Shown piece after piece: positions 12,001 through 22,483 of a stretch of 64,000 nt of DNA; position 1 is the first letter of the stretch; each line of letters starts with the position of its first letter. This stretch comes from Oscarella lobularis (taxonomy: Eukaryota; Porifera; Homoscleromorpha; Homosclerophorida; Oscarellidae). The notes beneath the pieces were generated by a model. That model was not told the origin of the DNA, did no database searches, and saw nothing but the letters and a program-made list of their open reading frames with translations. The stretch lies in NCBI RefSeq assembly GCF_947507565.1, contig NC_089179.1, forward strand, positions 1,612,001 to 1,676,000, read 5' to 3'. Both the position numbers and the translations under genes were made by a program.

Positions 12001-13402
12001 TACGAGTCGTCGGCGGCAATCTGCATCTTTTCCGCTATCCACGCTTCGACTTCGTCGACGTCGCGATCGAAGCACTGCTTCTGATACGACTGATCGAGCA
12101 TGACGCGACGCAGGGCCGAGCGTTCGACGAGCGCTCTCCGACGCTCGAGAACGCCGTCGCAAACGGATTGAACGTGCTCGGACGCATAATGATCTAAAGG
12201 AAAAGAAATGAGAGAGATGAAGTGTCTCCGGAGGTGGTATACCATCCGAAACGAGTCGACGAGCAAATTCCGTCAACGACGTAATCTTCTCCTCCTGAGC
12301 GGCGAGAGACTTTTCGAAATCGTCGTGTTTCTTCTGCAGCGCTTCGACCGTGTCGAGAGAGTCGCCCAAGTCGTCTTCGCAGCCGCTGAGAAACAGTTCC
12401 CTCGCCGCCGTCCACTTTTCGGCGGCGCTCGCGTCGCGTTCGAATTTCTGCAATTCGAGACATTGGAGAAATTCGTGTCGTCTCGCTTTCCAAAGTTCGT
12501 CGAGCTTCGTTCTCTCGTCGTCGAGCGTGCGAATATTCGTCGATATTTCGTCTTTGGCGTAGTGATCCGTATCGACGAGATTTTCGCCGAAGGCGAGCGC
12601 GCCGCTAATGCCGCCCTTTCGCGTCTCGATTTCGCTTCGCATTTCCTGATGACGTTGAACGAGCGCTTCGGCTCCCGGCACGTCTTTGGCGAGCTCGGCC
12701 GAGCTGATTTGCTCGCTCGTCTCGCGAATCCACGACATGAGATCTCGAAAGTCGTTGACGAACTTTTCCAACGCCTGAGAGAGACGAAGAGTCTCTTCCA
12801 ATTTGCGTCTGCGAAAGAAGAATGAAAAGGAGCAAATCAAAGGAGAGAAAGAAAAAAATCTTTTTTTTTTTGATACCCTCGCTCGTTCGACTTGTCGTGA
12901 AGATGACGCCACGTCTCTTCTAAATGCCGCAGGGATTCCTGCAGCTCGTCGGCGCTGTAGTGATTCGCGGCGACGAGCTCCTTTCCCATTTGCCGCAAGT
13001 TTGCGTACTCGGTCTGCTTTGCTGCCAATTCGGCGTCGAATGCTTGTTGTTTTCGCAGCTGAGCCTGCACAGGAAGAAATGCGTCACGTGAGCCGAATTA
13101 TTACGCTCCACCCCCTTCGGCGAAACCTGCAAATTCGTCGGATCTTTGTACGATTCGTCGATGGCGAATTCCATCTTTTCGTTGATCCAGCTTATCATAT
13201 CGCGTTCGTCTTTTTTGAAGACTTGCAGTCGATAGGAGTCTTCGAGCAGAGCTCGTCGAGAGGCTGCCTGCTTCTTCAGCGTCTCCCAGCGATCCAGAGC
13301 GGCTTGGCGGCATTGTAGAATTGTTTCCAAGCTGTTCACCTCTTTGCTGTCAACTTTTTCAGCGGCGGCGGCGGCGCTTGTTGTTGAAGTAGCGCGATTC
13401 AT
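9040..13402 (-). CDS. short chimeric spectrin: alpha-spectrin-like N-terminus joined to beta-spectrin-like C-terminus
   Basis: About 1,200 residues of spectrin repeats in 14 exons. Residues ~1-50 form a lone helix like the alpha-spectrin N-terminus, followed by an alpha repeat 1 with the diagnostic YKDPTNLQ. Then come repeats most like alpha 4-9: FRDLMSWIRE, the DDLGDSLDTVEAL / FEKSLAAQEEKI pair, a second YRDPTNIQ, and YYADANEAESWVE with MGKDEDS (alpha repeat 9). Where alpha-spectrin carries its SH3 domain, the sequence switches to beta-like repeats 14-16: EDLGRDVEHCQ, GKERV, LGRVTEKE, WEQLTASCSARKQRL, EPIRDVASAE, KAEIEAR. It ends with a two-helix partial repeat (FDRDASLVDAWM). No CH domains, SH3, EF hands or PH domain are encoded. 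A GC-AG intron lies at the alpha/beta junction (~10690). The last few residues depend on a possible alternative 3' exon. Confidence 0.85.
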
Positions 13403-13586
13403 AGTCGCAAATACGGGAATTGCAAAACGCCCCCTTCTAAGGTTCAATTATATACATCGCCTAAATTTAAATTTATTTTTCACTAAAAGTATCTTAAAAT
13501 TTAAATGCCAGAGTTTATCTCAAGCCCCGCCTTTACCGAAGCATCTGGCGCGGAAGGACCAGAATTATCCGGGTCATTTTTCCGTC

Positions 13587-14691
13587 ATGCAACGTTCTCT
13601 GTACGCCAATTCTCGGGTGTTACGGTGTGTTCGTCTCTCTGAATAAATTCATTATTTGAGAAAAGTCTTTCAGAGGCTGTCAGATTGTGCTAAGTCGCTC
13701 TCTGCGTTTGACATGGCAGGAATTCGACCCGCCGTCGCGAACGAGCTCCCCTCTCTCTCCTTTCGTGATATCTCACGGCATGCTAGGAAACAAAAGAAAC
13801 TGGACAACAGTAGGAAGAATTCTTGCCGAGAAAACGAGCAGAAAAGTACCATCATGATCCAAATGTGGAGCATAATTCTTTTGCAAGAATTTTTGAGGTC
13901 TATGCCGTTGATCTTCGAAATCACGGTCAAAGTCCTCATTCAGACGAAATGACGTTTTTTTCGATGGCAGAGGATGTCGTTGAATTCTGCCGTCATCACG
14001 ACATTGCTAGCTCCATCCTGATAGGCCACAGCATGGGCGGTCGAGTGGCTATGACGGTTGCCCTGACACGGCCGGAGATTGTCGATAGACTTGTGATTGT
14101 AGATGCAAGTCCAAGTCCAAAGCTCGGGACGCGATGGAATTGGGTTATGAATGTTCTTCGTGCAATGAATCAGCTCGATTTGAGCAAGGTGAAAAATCAG
14201 ATGGACGCAGATGCAAAATTGAGACCCTTAATTGAAGTATGGCTCTGACTCCGGTGCATTTGATAATATTTAACCTGGGAGCTATTTATCTAGGACAAAG
14301 GGCTTCGGCAGTTTGTATTGACGAATTTGAGAAAGAATGCACGACATCAATACGAGTGGGCAGCCAACGTCCCCGTAATGTTGGCTTCAGAAAAGCAGCT
14401 GTTCACCTTTCCAACATTTACAACCCAGTTCACTAAAGATACCCTCTTCGTCGGCGCTCTAAAACCCAATACACTCGAGTAAGTCTCCCGCTTCAGTCAG
14501 CCTTATCACAACAATTAGTGCACGCCTTTAGACCCGAACTCGACTACATAATGGATCTGTTTCCGACGGCCAAAGTACGGTATCTAAACACGGGTCACTT
14601 TGTCCACCACGAGGACCCCAAAGGCTTCGTGGAACTCATAGACGCGTTTGTCGATCCGAATCGTACTCAAGACGTTCCCCACCTTTATTAG
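13587..14691 (+). CDS. ABHD11: alpha/beta hydrolase domain-containing protein 11, mitochondrial
   Basis: Serine hydrolase of the mitochondrial matrix that in mammals protects the 2-oxoglutarate dehydrogenase complex. Exon 1 (MQRSLYANSRVLR) plus exon 2 give an Arg/Ser-rich, acid-free N-terminus typical of a mitochondrial targeting peptide. The alpha/beta-hydrolase core follows: VISHGMLGNKRNW (oxyanion hole), VYAVDLRNHGQSPHS (ABHD11 hallmark), nucleophile elbow GHSMGG, and catalytic His in NTGHFVHHE. About 300 residues, as usual. The exon 1 to exon 2 splice (TTACG|GTGTG) is required to put the hydrolase in frame. The stop codon overlaps, on the other strand, the poly(A) signal of the convergent SELENOM gene. 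Confidence 0.88.
14684..14689 (-). terminator. AATAAA polyadenylation signal of SELENOM
   Basis: AATAAA on the minus strand lies just past the SECIS element and inside the last codons and stop of ABHD11 on the opposite strand, so the two 3' ends overlap. Confidence 0.7.
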
Positions 14692-14699
14692 AACATATA

Positions 14700-14775
14700 C
14701 ACTTCCACAAAAAAAAAAAATCAACTATCAGACCATTAAGAATTTTAGACTGACAGCGTCATAAACGTGGAAATG
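14700..14775 (-). promoter_or_regulatory. SECIS element of the SELENOM mRNA
   Basis: The minus strand folds into the eukaryotic SECIS shape. Helix I is a 9-bp stem (14767-14775 with 14700-14708, one G-U pair). The non-Watson-Crick quartet is AUGA (14759-14762) facing UGAU (14720-14723). An 8-bp helix II (GCUGUCAG with CUGAUAGU, two G-U pairs) follows, and an unpaired AAAA lies 12 nt after AUGA, the canonical spacing. It lies in the 3' UTR about 60 nt after the SELENOM stop codon, as required for selenocysteine insertion. Confidence 0.85.
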
Positions 14776-14836
14776 CACAGTTGTAAGTAAAAGTAGAAAA
14801 CGATCAGTCACTTCGCCGTCGGACGAGCTATTTTTT

Positions 14837-15436
14837 TTAGAGATCTCCATTTCCCTGCGAATTTTGTCTCGGAAATCCGTGCGTTTCGAGAACGTTCCCG
14901 ATTTCCGATTCAGTCATCGCTGCGATGTCGACGCGCTAAAAAATACGTTTTTTTCGTCGCGACGATGCTCGATCGACTCGCCTTGACAATCTCATCCTGA
15001 TCATCTCGAAAGACTATATCCGGGTTGGCGCCCGGAATGTACTTTATTTCGACTCCTTCAGTGGGAACCGGAACCAGTTAATTAAGGCAACTACGATACA
15101 GAATCGAAAAGACGCGACAAATTGAAGAAAGGATATTAGTGTGGTAAGTGTTCGTTTATGAAGCGCTTCACCTACACGACAATTGTAGACGGGTTAGTTA
15201 GGGGATCGATGGAGGAGAGATCGCGTTGTTTCGTACCTTCGGAAGCGAATTCAGACGTCATCCACCGCACGTCTTTGCGCGAAAAACGGAACGGAAGTTC
15301 GAGATTGCGAAAATGTTGCGGCCCCCCTCCCCTTTACCTCGACGCGCGCCTTCGTGATCGTCTGATCGGCGTCGTCGTCGCCGCGAGACACGGCGCAGAA
15401 TGCGACGAAGAGAAAGGAAGCGAGAAGAAGGCGCAT
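14837..15436 (-). CDS. SELENOM: selenoprotein M (selenocysteine at in-frame TGA 15258-15260)
   Basis: ER thioredoxin-like selenoprotein. The N-terminal signal peptide is MRLLLASFLFVAFCAVSRG. After splicing the sequence reads KARVE-TCGG-Sec-RLNSL, matching the vertebrate redox motif TCGGU followed by a Leu-Asn pair. Downstream exons give VKRFINEHLPHY, EGVEIKYIPGANPDIVF and AAMTESEIGNVLETHGF, all aligned with SELENOM. The C-terminal NGDL is a plausible ER-retrieval signal. Five exons: 15338-15436, 15237-15272, 15137-15171, 14982-15060, 14837-14935. Intron 3 is AT-AC (U12 type) and intron 4 is GC-AG. An ordinary gene caller would stop at the TGA and miss the gene. It is divergent from RAB35 (93 bp between start codons). 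An ATG 24 bp upstream (15460) is an alternative start. Confidence 0.9.
15061..15136 (-). other. U12-type AT-AC intron in SELENOM
   Basis: The 76-nt intron starts with ATATCCTTT, the canonical minor-spliceosome AT-AC donor, has a branch-point-like CCTTAATTAAC near its 3' end and ends in CCCAC. Removing it joins LPHY to EGVEIKYIPG exactly where vertebrate SELENOM continues, whereas reading through hits TAA immediately. No GT-AG alternative keeps the frame. Confidence 0.8.
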
Positions 15437-15529
15437 CGATCGGAAGAGTTCGTGCAGCACGTGACTCTATATCCCGTATAGCTGGTTTCTCCGCAGACTG
15501 TCTTTTTCGATTCCGCCTCCGCGTCGACG

Positions 15530-16477
<948 letters not shown>

Positions 16478-16664
16478 CTATTCTTATTATCATCTAATGT
16501 TAGCAAACCTATTTTGTTGTTTTTTTCCCCCGCGCACACTTTGTGTGTACATATCGTAACTACTCGTTTCGTTCTCTTTCTAAAAAATCGTGCTAAATTT
16601 AACGCGCGCTACGCAACGAAGAAGGGGGAGAGAATTTCTTTCATTCGTCTCCGGCGCCTCCCCG

Positions 16665-18050
16665 ATGCCGTCGCGAATTGAATACCAATCGGAGCCTCTT
16701 CTCTCTAACGGATCAGCGAAGGATGACGATAGAAACGAGAAGACCGTTCCCAGCGACGATTTCTTCAAACTGCAGCATCGAACTCGCTTTCTCTCTACAA
16801 AACTGTTCGTCGGCACCTTCGCGATCGCCTACGCCGCCCTCACAATTCTAATCCAAGTGAAAAAAGACGATTGGCAACCGCCGCTGAAAATGTTTCGCGG
16901 CAGCGCTCTTCTCATCGCTCTCTGTGCGCTTCTTCCCGTCAATCGAACGGCGTGGCACAAAGCGCGACTCGACTACGGCGAGATGTTCTTTCCCAGTGAA
17001 AACACGAGTACAGTTGCCACGCCCACCGCAAAACTACTTACACCGATACGCGCGTTCGCTGCCCTGTGGACGCTTTTCTTCGTCGTTTTCGTTTGCACCG
17101 CTCACGTAAGTCGCGCGTTTTATCTTTCGTGGTCTCTCGTCGTGTGGGCGCTTCTCCTTTTATTCGCTATTCTCGTTTGCCGCCGAATTCCTCTACTTCC
17201 GCTCGTCGAATCGCGACGTTGGTTAGCGCGCGTTCTCCTGCGAATTTTCACCGCTCCCCTATGGGAAGTGGAATTCGCCGACTTTTGGGTCGCCGATCAG
17301 CTATGTAGTCTCACTCAAACGATGATCGATTTGGAATTTTCTTTGTGTTACGCATTTGTCGATTATCCGGGAAATGGACCCGAAGTATGTAATTGCCCCA
17401 AAGCGCATTTATCCTGCGTACAGCCTAACGTCACTGCCCCTTACTATAATTGGATACGACCGGCAATTGCGTGTCTTCCCTCATATTGGCGATTTTTACA
17501 ATGCATGCGCATTTTTCTTTGCAAACGACCAGGGGATGCGAAACGAAATTTCTCTCAATTAATCAACGCTGGAAAATATTTGTCGCAATTTCCGGTCATT
17601 ATTTTTTCGACTCTGTACGGTTTGGCCTCCGCAAGAGAGGACAATCCAAACAACCTGACCCCTAGTAACTCCACGTACTTTTACTTGTGGATCGTTTCGT
17701 CTGTAGTCCACAGTCTCTATGTTTTCGTATGGGACGTGGTCATGGACTGGGGTCTTTGCACGGGGTCGTGCTGCTGTAAAAATTGCGTGTTGTCACGACG
17801 TTTGTACTATAAACGACGGTGGTGCTATTACGGAGCTATTGGATTAGATTTTCTACTGAGATTTTGCTGGTCATTCAAACTGTCTATCCAGTTTGGTATT
17901 CTACGAAATACGAGCAATGATCTCATTGTAGCAATACTTGCGATGCTTGAAGTGATTCGGAGATTCATTTGGAATTTCTTCCGCATCGAAAATCAACAAT
18001 ATACAAACGATCGGGTCTTGATCAGTCGTACTATGCAACCTATAAATTAA
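16665..18050 (+). CDS. EXS-domain multi-pass membrane protein (XPR1/ERD1-like), intronless
   Basis: One continuous frame of 461 codons from ATG 16665 (an in-frame ATG lies at 16590). It has about eight hydrophobic segments and the EXS signatures WEVEFADFWVADQLCSL, CLPSYWRFLQCMR, NAGKYLSQFPVI, YVFVWDVVMDWGL and a C-terminal LDFLLRFCWSF. Proteins with this domain include the phosphate exporter XPR1 and the yeast Golgi phosphate recycler Erd1. The N-terminal SPX domain of XPR1 is absent; only ~60 mostly polar residues precede the first membrane span, so it resembles the Erd1 layout. Lack of introns contrasts with its neighbours and could mean retro-origin. Confidence 0.85.
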   Translation: MPSRIEYQSEPLLSNGSAKDDDRNEKTVPSDDFFKLQHRTRFLSTKLFVGTFAIAYAALTILIQVKKDDWQPPLKMFRGSALLIALCALLPVNRTAWHKARLDYGEMFFPSENTSTVATPTAKLLTPIRAFAALWTLFFVVFVCTAHVSRAFYLSWSLVVWALLLLFAILVCRRIPLLPLVESRRWLARVLLRIFTAPLWEVEFADFWVADQLCSLTQTMIDLEFSLCYAFVDYPGNGPEVCNCPKAHLSCVQPNVTAPYYNWIRPAIACLPSYWRFLQCMRIFLCKRPGDAKRNFSQLINAGKYLSQFPVIIFSTLYGLASAREDNPNNLTPSNSTYFYLWIVSSVVHSLYVFVWDVVMDWGLCTGSCCCKNCVLSRRLYYKRRWCYYGAIGLDFLLRFCWSFKLSIQFGILRNTSNDLIVAILAMLEVIRRFIWNFFRIENQQYTNDRVLISRTMQPIN

Positions 18051-18118
18051 CTTATACTTATTATTTAATCGAGGCCCTGCCTGATTTTATTGATGCTATT
18101 TCTTAGTTTATTTATTTA

Positions 18119-19680
18119 TTAATCGTTATTCTCTTCTTTCAAGATTTGTTCATAAAGGGCTTTTGCGTTTTTGTCGCCTACGGACGCTTCCAAGTAAAAC
18201 TGCTTTGCCGTCTGTCGATTCTTTTCGACTCCCAGTCCACTGTAGTACATGTTTCCTAGGTTCACTAGGGCTGGCGAGAACTCCTGCTTTGCCGCTTCGT
18301 GAAAGCAAGCGGCGGCCTTGGCGAAATCAACGTTGACGCCCTTTCCCATGAAATATTGGCACCCAAGGTTATACTGGGCAACAGGTAAACCTGATGTGGT
18401 ACGTAACTAAGGGTATGAGGAATGGGTTCCTTACCAGATTGCGATGCTATCTGGAGATGATGAAATGCTTTAGATTCGTCTTTTGTAACGCCCTTGCCGT
18501 GGTTGTAGCAGTGAGCCATCGACATGTGAGCATGCATGTCACCTGTATAGAGTTTGGAAGGAGTTAATTAGTACGTCTAGTTGGCCCACTTCCTATGTAC
18601 CCATTTCAATGCCCTTTTGAAAGCACTCAATGGCATCTAGGGGACCCTTGCCTTCAATGATTTCATTCAAGTAGAGATTCCCTTGAGATTAATTAAAGAG
18701 TTTAAAAATGACTGCACGGTATGATTTTATATACCAATGGCGTTGTGAGCTTGCACAATGCCGTTCTTTGCACTGAGCTGGAAGTCAATGATAATCACTG
18801 TATTTTCTGCTAGATACAATATGTGCACGTACTCTGTAGAGTTGCAGAGACTTTTCAGCATTCTTCTCGACACCCAAGCCAGCACTGTACATTCCAGCCA
18901 AAGCAAACTACGTTCACCCCAATTAGAAGTCCTAGCATTATTGTTACAGAGCTCACAACCTGAGCGTAAGGATGACCCCCTCGAGAGAGCTCACTAAACA
19001 ACGTTGCAGCCTCAGACGGATCAGGAGTAACACCTTGGCCTAAACACCTTACTCGTTAGTAACAAAAATCCGTATGAAATTGATGATAAGTCTCAGAACC
19101 TTGCCTAAGGAGTTGAGCATATGTATATTTGGCATTGATGTTGCCTTGCATGGCCGCACTCCTGAACAATGGTGCAGCCAGGTGAACTACATCACTTCCA
19201 GCTGTGCAAAATGATACAGTTTCAATTGAATTTATTTTTCAAGTTATACTGTGCTTTGCACCTCTTTCTTGAGAACTGTATATGTCAGTTGCTAATTCTA
19301 CAACGTTTTGACTATCCACTATTATTTAATATTAATTAGACGTAAATTATGGCCGGGGCTTTACTTTCTTCCATGGTTTTTTTGACGTCATCGTCTGTTG
19401 CGTTGCCCGCGAGAACGTTGTCTAGAATCGTGTCGAATAGATTCGTTTGGCTTTTTCTAATAATTTCGTCTTTTCTAGAATCGATTCGATTCAAAACGCT
19501 ACTCCTCAACTGGCCAATATCGACTGAAAATAAATCGCCCGTTATCGTGTCAAAAACTAGCGCAAGTGCTCAACTGGATGTAACATCAACATTGGAAAGT
19601 CTTCTTCTTAAGATCTGTGCTCGATTGCAGTGCCAGATCGGCGCTCTTCTCGAAAGAAAAAGTGCAACACGTCGGGACAT
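18119..19680 (-). CDS. Sel1-repeat (TPR-like) protein, probably mitochondrial
   Basis: At least six Sel1-type repeats run to the C-terminus, e.g. AHCYNHGKGVTKDESKAF, LGCQYFMGKGVNVDFAKA and LGNMYYSGLGVEKNRQTA, spread over many short exons. The first exon (ATG at 19680) starts MSRRVALFLSRRAP and is rich in Arg with no acidic residue, like a mitochondrial presequence. It must be spliced (LSN or LSNVD to LRSSVLNRID) to avoid a TGA. A mitochondrial Sel1-repeat protein recalls DELE1, but the repeats alone do not prove orthology. It is head-to-head with PRPF19 with 37 bp between start codons. Confidence 0.75.
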
Positions 19681-19717
19681 CGCGCCTGGTTGCTATCAAA
19701 CTCTCGCATTCTTCAAG

Positions 19718-22356
19718 ATGGCGCTAACTTGTGCTCGTAAGTGCGTCGAAAACCGCCCTCTTCACTTTCCGACCAATTCGCACGTATTCAGTATCGAACG
19801 AAGTGCCCGAAGATCCCGTTCTGTCGCCCGCATCCAACTGCATATTCGAACGGCGTCTCGTCGTAAAGTACATCACCGAAAACGGCACCGATCCCATCAG
19901 CGGCGAGCCTCTATCGGAAGAAAATCTCATCGAAATAAAAAGTGAGCCCTATACGAGCCGCGATCGCACGCAAAAGCGACGAAAAACTCCCCGACACGTG
20001 TTCCTAACGCGCGTCGCGTTCAGCGAGCCCGATCGTTCGACCGAGGCCTCCGTCTGCAACCAGCATACCGGCAATTTTGAAATTACTCCAAGACGAATGG
20101 GTACGCTATAGAGGATAAAACGAAAAAAATCGATTCGCATCGCGTGCGCTAGGACTCGTGCATGTTGCACAGTTTCACGCTAAGGCAACAGTTGCAAACG
20201 GCGAGACAAGGTAGTGGGGGATCGGTTCGTGGCAGACGTTTAGTTTAGAAGCGTTCCTTTTTTTTTGTAGAATTGTCGCATGCATTGTATCAACACGATG
20301 CCGCTTGTCGCGTCATCGCTCGGCTTACTAAAGAGCTAGCAGCGGCCAAAGAAGGTACCGGGGTTACGTGATAATCTTGTGTGATAGGAGTTTTTTTTTT
20401 TTTTTGTAGCGTTGGCTTCGCTGAAGCCTCAGGCTGAAATCAATGTTGTCAATGAGGAAGAAGGCGGCATGGAAGTGGAGGCTAATCCTGAAGAAATGAC
20501 GGAAGCAGCCGTACAAAAGGTACAGCTGCGCAATCGTGTAGTTATTATTTATTTATTTGTTGTTTTTAGCTTGATGAGACAGCAGCTCATCTTACAGCAG
20601 AAAGGAAGAAGGTATTAATGAATGAATGAATGAATTTCTTCATATGTCACAGTGTTCTTTTTTTTTCTATTAATAGCGTCGCAACAGGCCTCCTGAAGGA
20701 CTGGCTTCGGCTGACACAATTAGAGAATTTCACGAGACTTCATCTCACCCAGTACGGATCAAAGAAGAAACTCCGCCTATAATAAGTTCAAATTTCTCCT
20801 AGGGACTACACAGTGCAAGCAAGCCAGGCATACTTGCCTTGGACGTATCTCTTGCCAATCCGGACAGAATCATAACAGGTCTTCGCTACGTGTACGAAGA
20901 AGGGTTCCTCTTATTGACAAGCACGTTTAGGTGGAGCTGACAGCCGCGCAGTCGTCTTTGACAAGTCGACCGAACAAGTTGTGGCTACTTTGAAAGGACA
21001 CTCCAAGAAGGTCACAAGCGTTCTGTTCCATCCAAACCCGGTTACCATAGAACAAAGGGGAGGGCTTTCTTGTTGTTTTATGGCTGCCACTAGGACGTTG
21101 TCTTTACTGGCTCTCCTGATTCTACTGTCCGTGTCTGGTCTGTTGCGGATAGTTCGTGCTCTCTCATCATCAAGGTATTGATAGTTCATTTCTCCTCTCC
21201 CTCAATTGTTTGTGTTTGTGATGAATAAGTTAATTCACCATCTTTCGGATGAGAATTTCATTGATTACACCATAACTCTCTTTCTGATACGCGACTACGT
21301 TCTCCCCCCGCGGCTTGCGCGTATTCACGCAGCCAGATTTTTTGGGTACCTGGTTTTTCTGTTGCTAGGCTCACCAGAGTGGCGTTACAGGCATATCACT
21401 TCATGCCACTGGTGCGTAATGTCTCTTGGCCCACCCGTATACATTATAAAATATTTGCGTCTGTCATAGGGGATTACCTGCTCAGCTCATCCACAGATGA
21501 AGTACTACTTCAAAATTAGCCTATACGAATAGTCATAGTAGCATTTTTTGTGCATATTAGCATTGGGCCTTTTCTGATATTCACTCCGGTAGTGTACTGG
21601 CAAAAGTGGCAGATCCTGATTCGAGTGGTAACGAGACGATTGAAAATGTGTTCTTACTTGACGTTTTTTTGGCTTTGTATAGCTCTGACGTGCAGCCAGT
21701 TTCATCCTGATGGTTTAATTCTTGGCACAGGGACAGCAAACAGGTTTTACTTAGTTGCTGTGTGTAGTTGGTTTTCTATTTTTTTTTCTTAGTGTGATCA
21801 AGATCTGGGATCTGAAGGAAAAGGCTAATGTGGCCAATTTTCCTGGACACTCTGGACCAATCACGTCCATCTCGTTTTCTGAAAACGGGCAAGTTTATCG
21901 CGCTCAATTTCAGGTATTTTTTTTATTCTTGCGCTTGTGCAGATACTATTTGGCTTCATCCGCTGAAGACTCCCTCGTAAAATTATGGGATCTTCGTAAG
22001 CTGAAAAACTTCAAGACCCTTTCCCTACCGGAGGGATACGTGGTAAAGGCAGTCACGTTTGATCAGAGTGGAACATACTTGGGCATAGCAGGATCAGACA
22101 TTCGGTGAGAAAGAAAGAGGAGGCCCCTTTGAGAAAGATCTTTTTTTCTCTCTTTCATAGGGTCTACATTTCGAAGCAGTGGGATCAGCTGGTGCAGTTA
22201 ACGGGTACTTTGAGTGAAAATTAAGAATTTCAATATAGAATTTTTTTGATTCTTTTAGACCATGGACAATTGGCTACTGGAATGAAGTTTGGTAGAAATG
22301 CAGCTTTCATAGCGTCAGCTAGTCTGGACAGAACCGTCAAGTTTTACGGGCCGTAG
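19718..22356 (+). CDS. PRPF19: pre-mRNA processing factor 19 (U-box ubiquitin ligase)
   Basis: Core of the NineTeen complex that activates the spliceosome; a U-box E3 ligase. Exon 1 gives MALTCA, and splicing continues the U-box with [31 protein letters not shown] and [13 protein letters not shown] coiled coil ([18 protein letters not shown]-like) and [11 protein letters not shown] follow. Seven WD40 repeats are recognisable: [94 protein letters not shown] and a final [12 protein letters not shown]. About 15 exons. The introns within the WD region (~21190-21760) are longer than elsewhere and contain no gene I can recognise. Confidence 0.93.
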
Positions 22357-22483
22357 AGAACATGCGAGTCTGACAATTTGACCTTTAATATGCTCGTTAT
22401 TAAAATAGGAAATTCTTCACGATCCCCGCCCGTTCCACCTCCCCCACCACGCCTCGCCCCTTTGCGCGCACGCGCGTTATTGA

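Noticed and set aside
9997-13318. Long plus-strand ORFs opposite the spectrin gene
   Set aside because: They are antisense shadows of Lys/Glu/Ser codons with no recognisable domain and no splice logic of their own.
9040-13402. Calling the spectrin gene a plain alpha-spectrin or plain beta-spectrin
   Set aside because: Neither fits: alpha hallmarks stop at repeat 9, the SH3 and EF hands are missing, and the last four repeats carry beta-only features without CH or PH domains.
15251-15460. Short secreted protein ending before the TGA at 15258
   Set aside because: The TGA is in the exact place of selenocysteine in SELENOM, the downstream exons continue the family, and a SECIS is present.
21205-21300. 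Possible C/D-box snoRNA in a PRPF19 intron (GTGATGA ... CTGA)
   Set aside because: The terminal stem is absent and the internal D'/C' boxes are degenerate; both box motifs occur often by chance.
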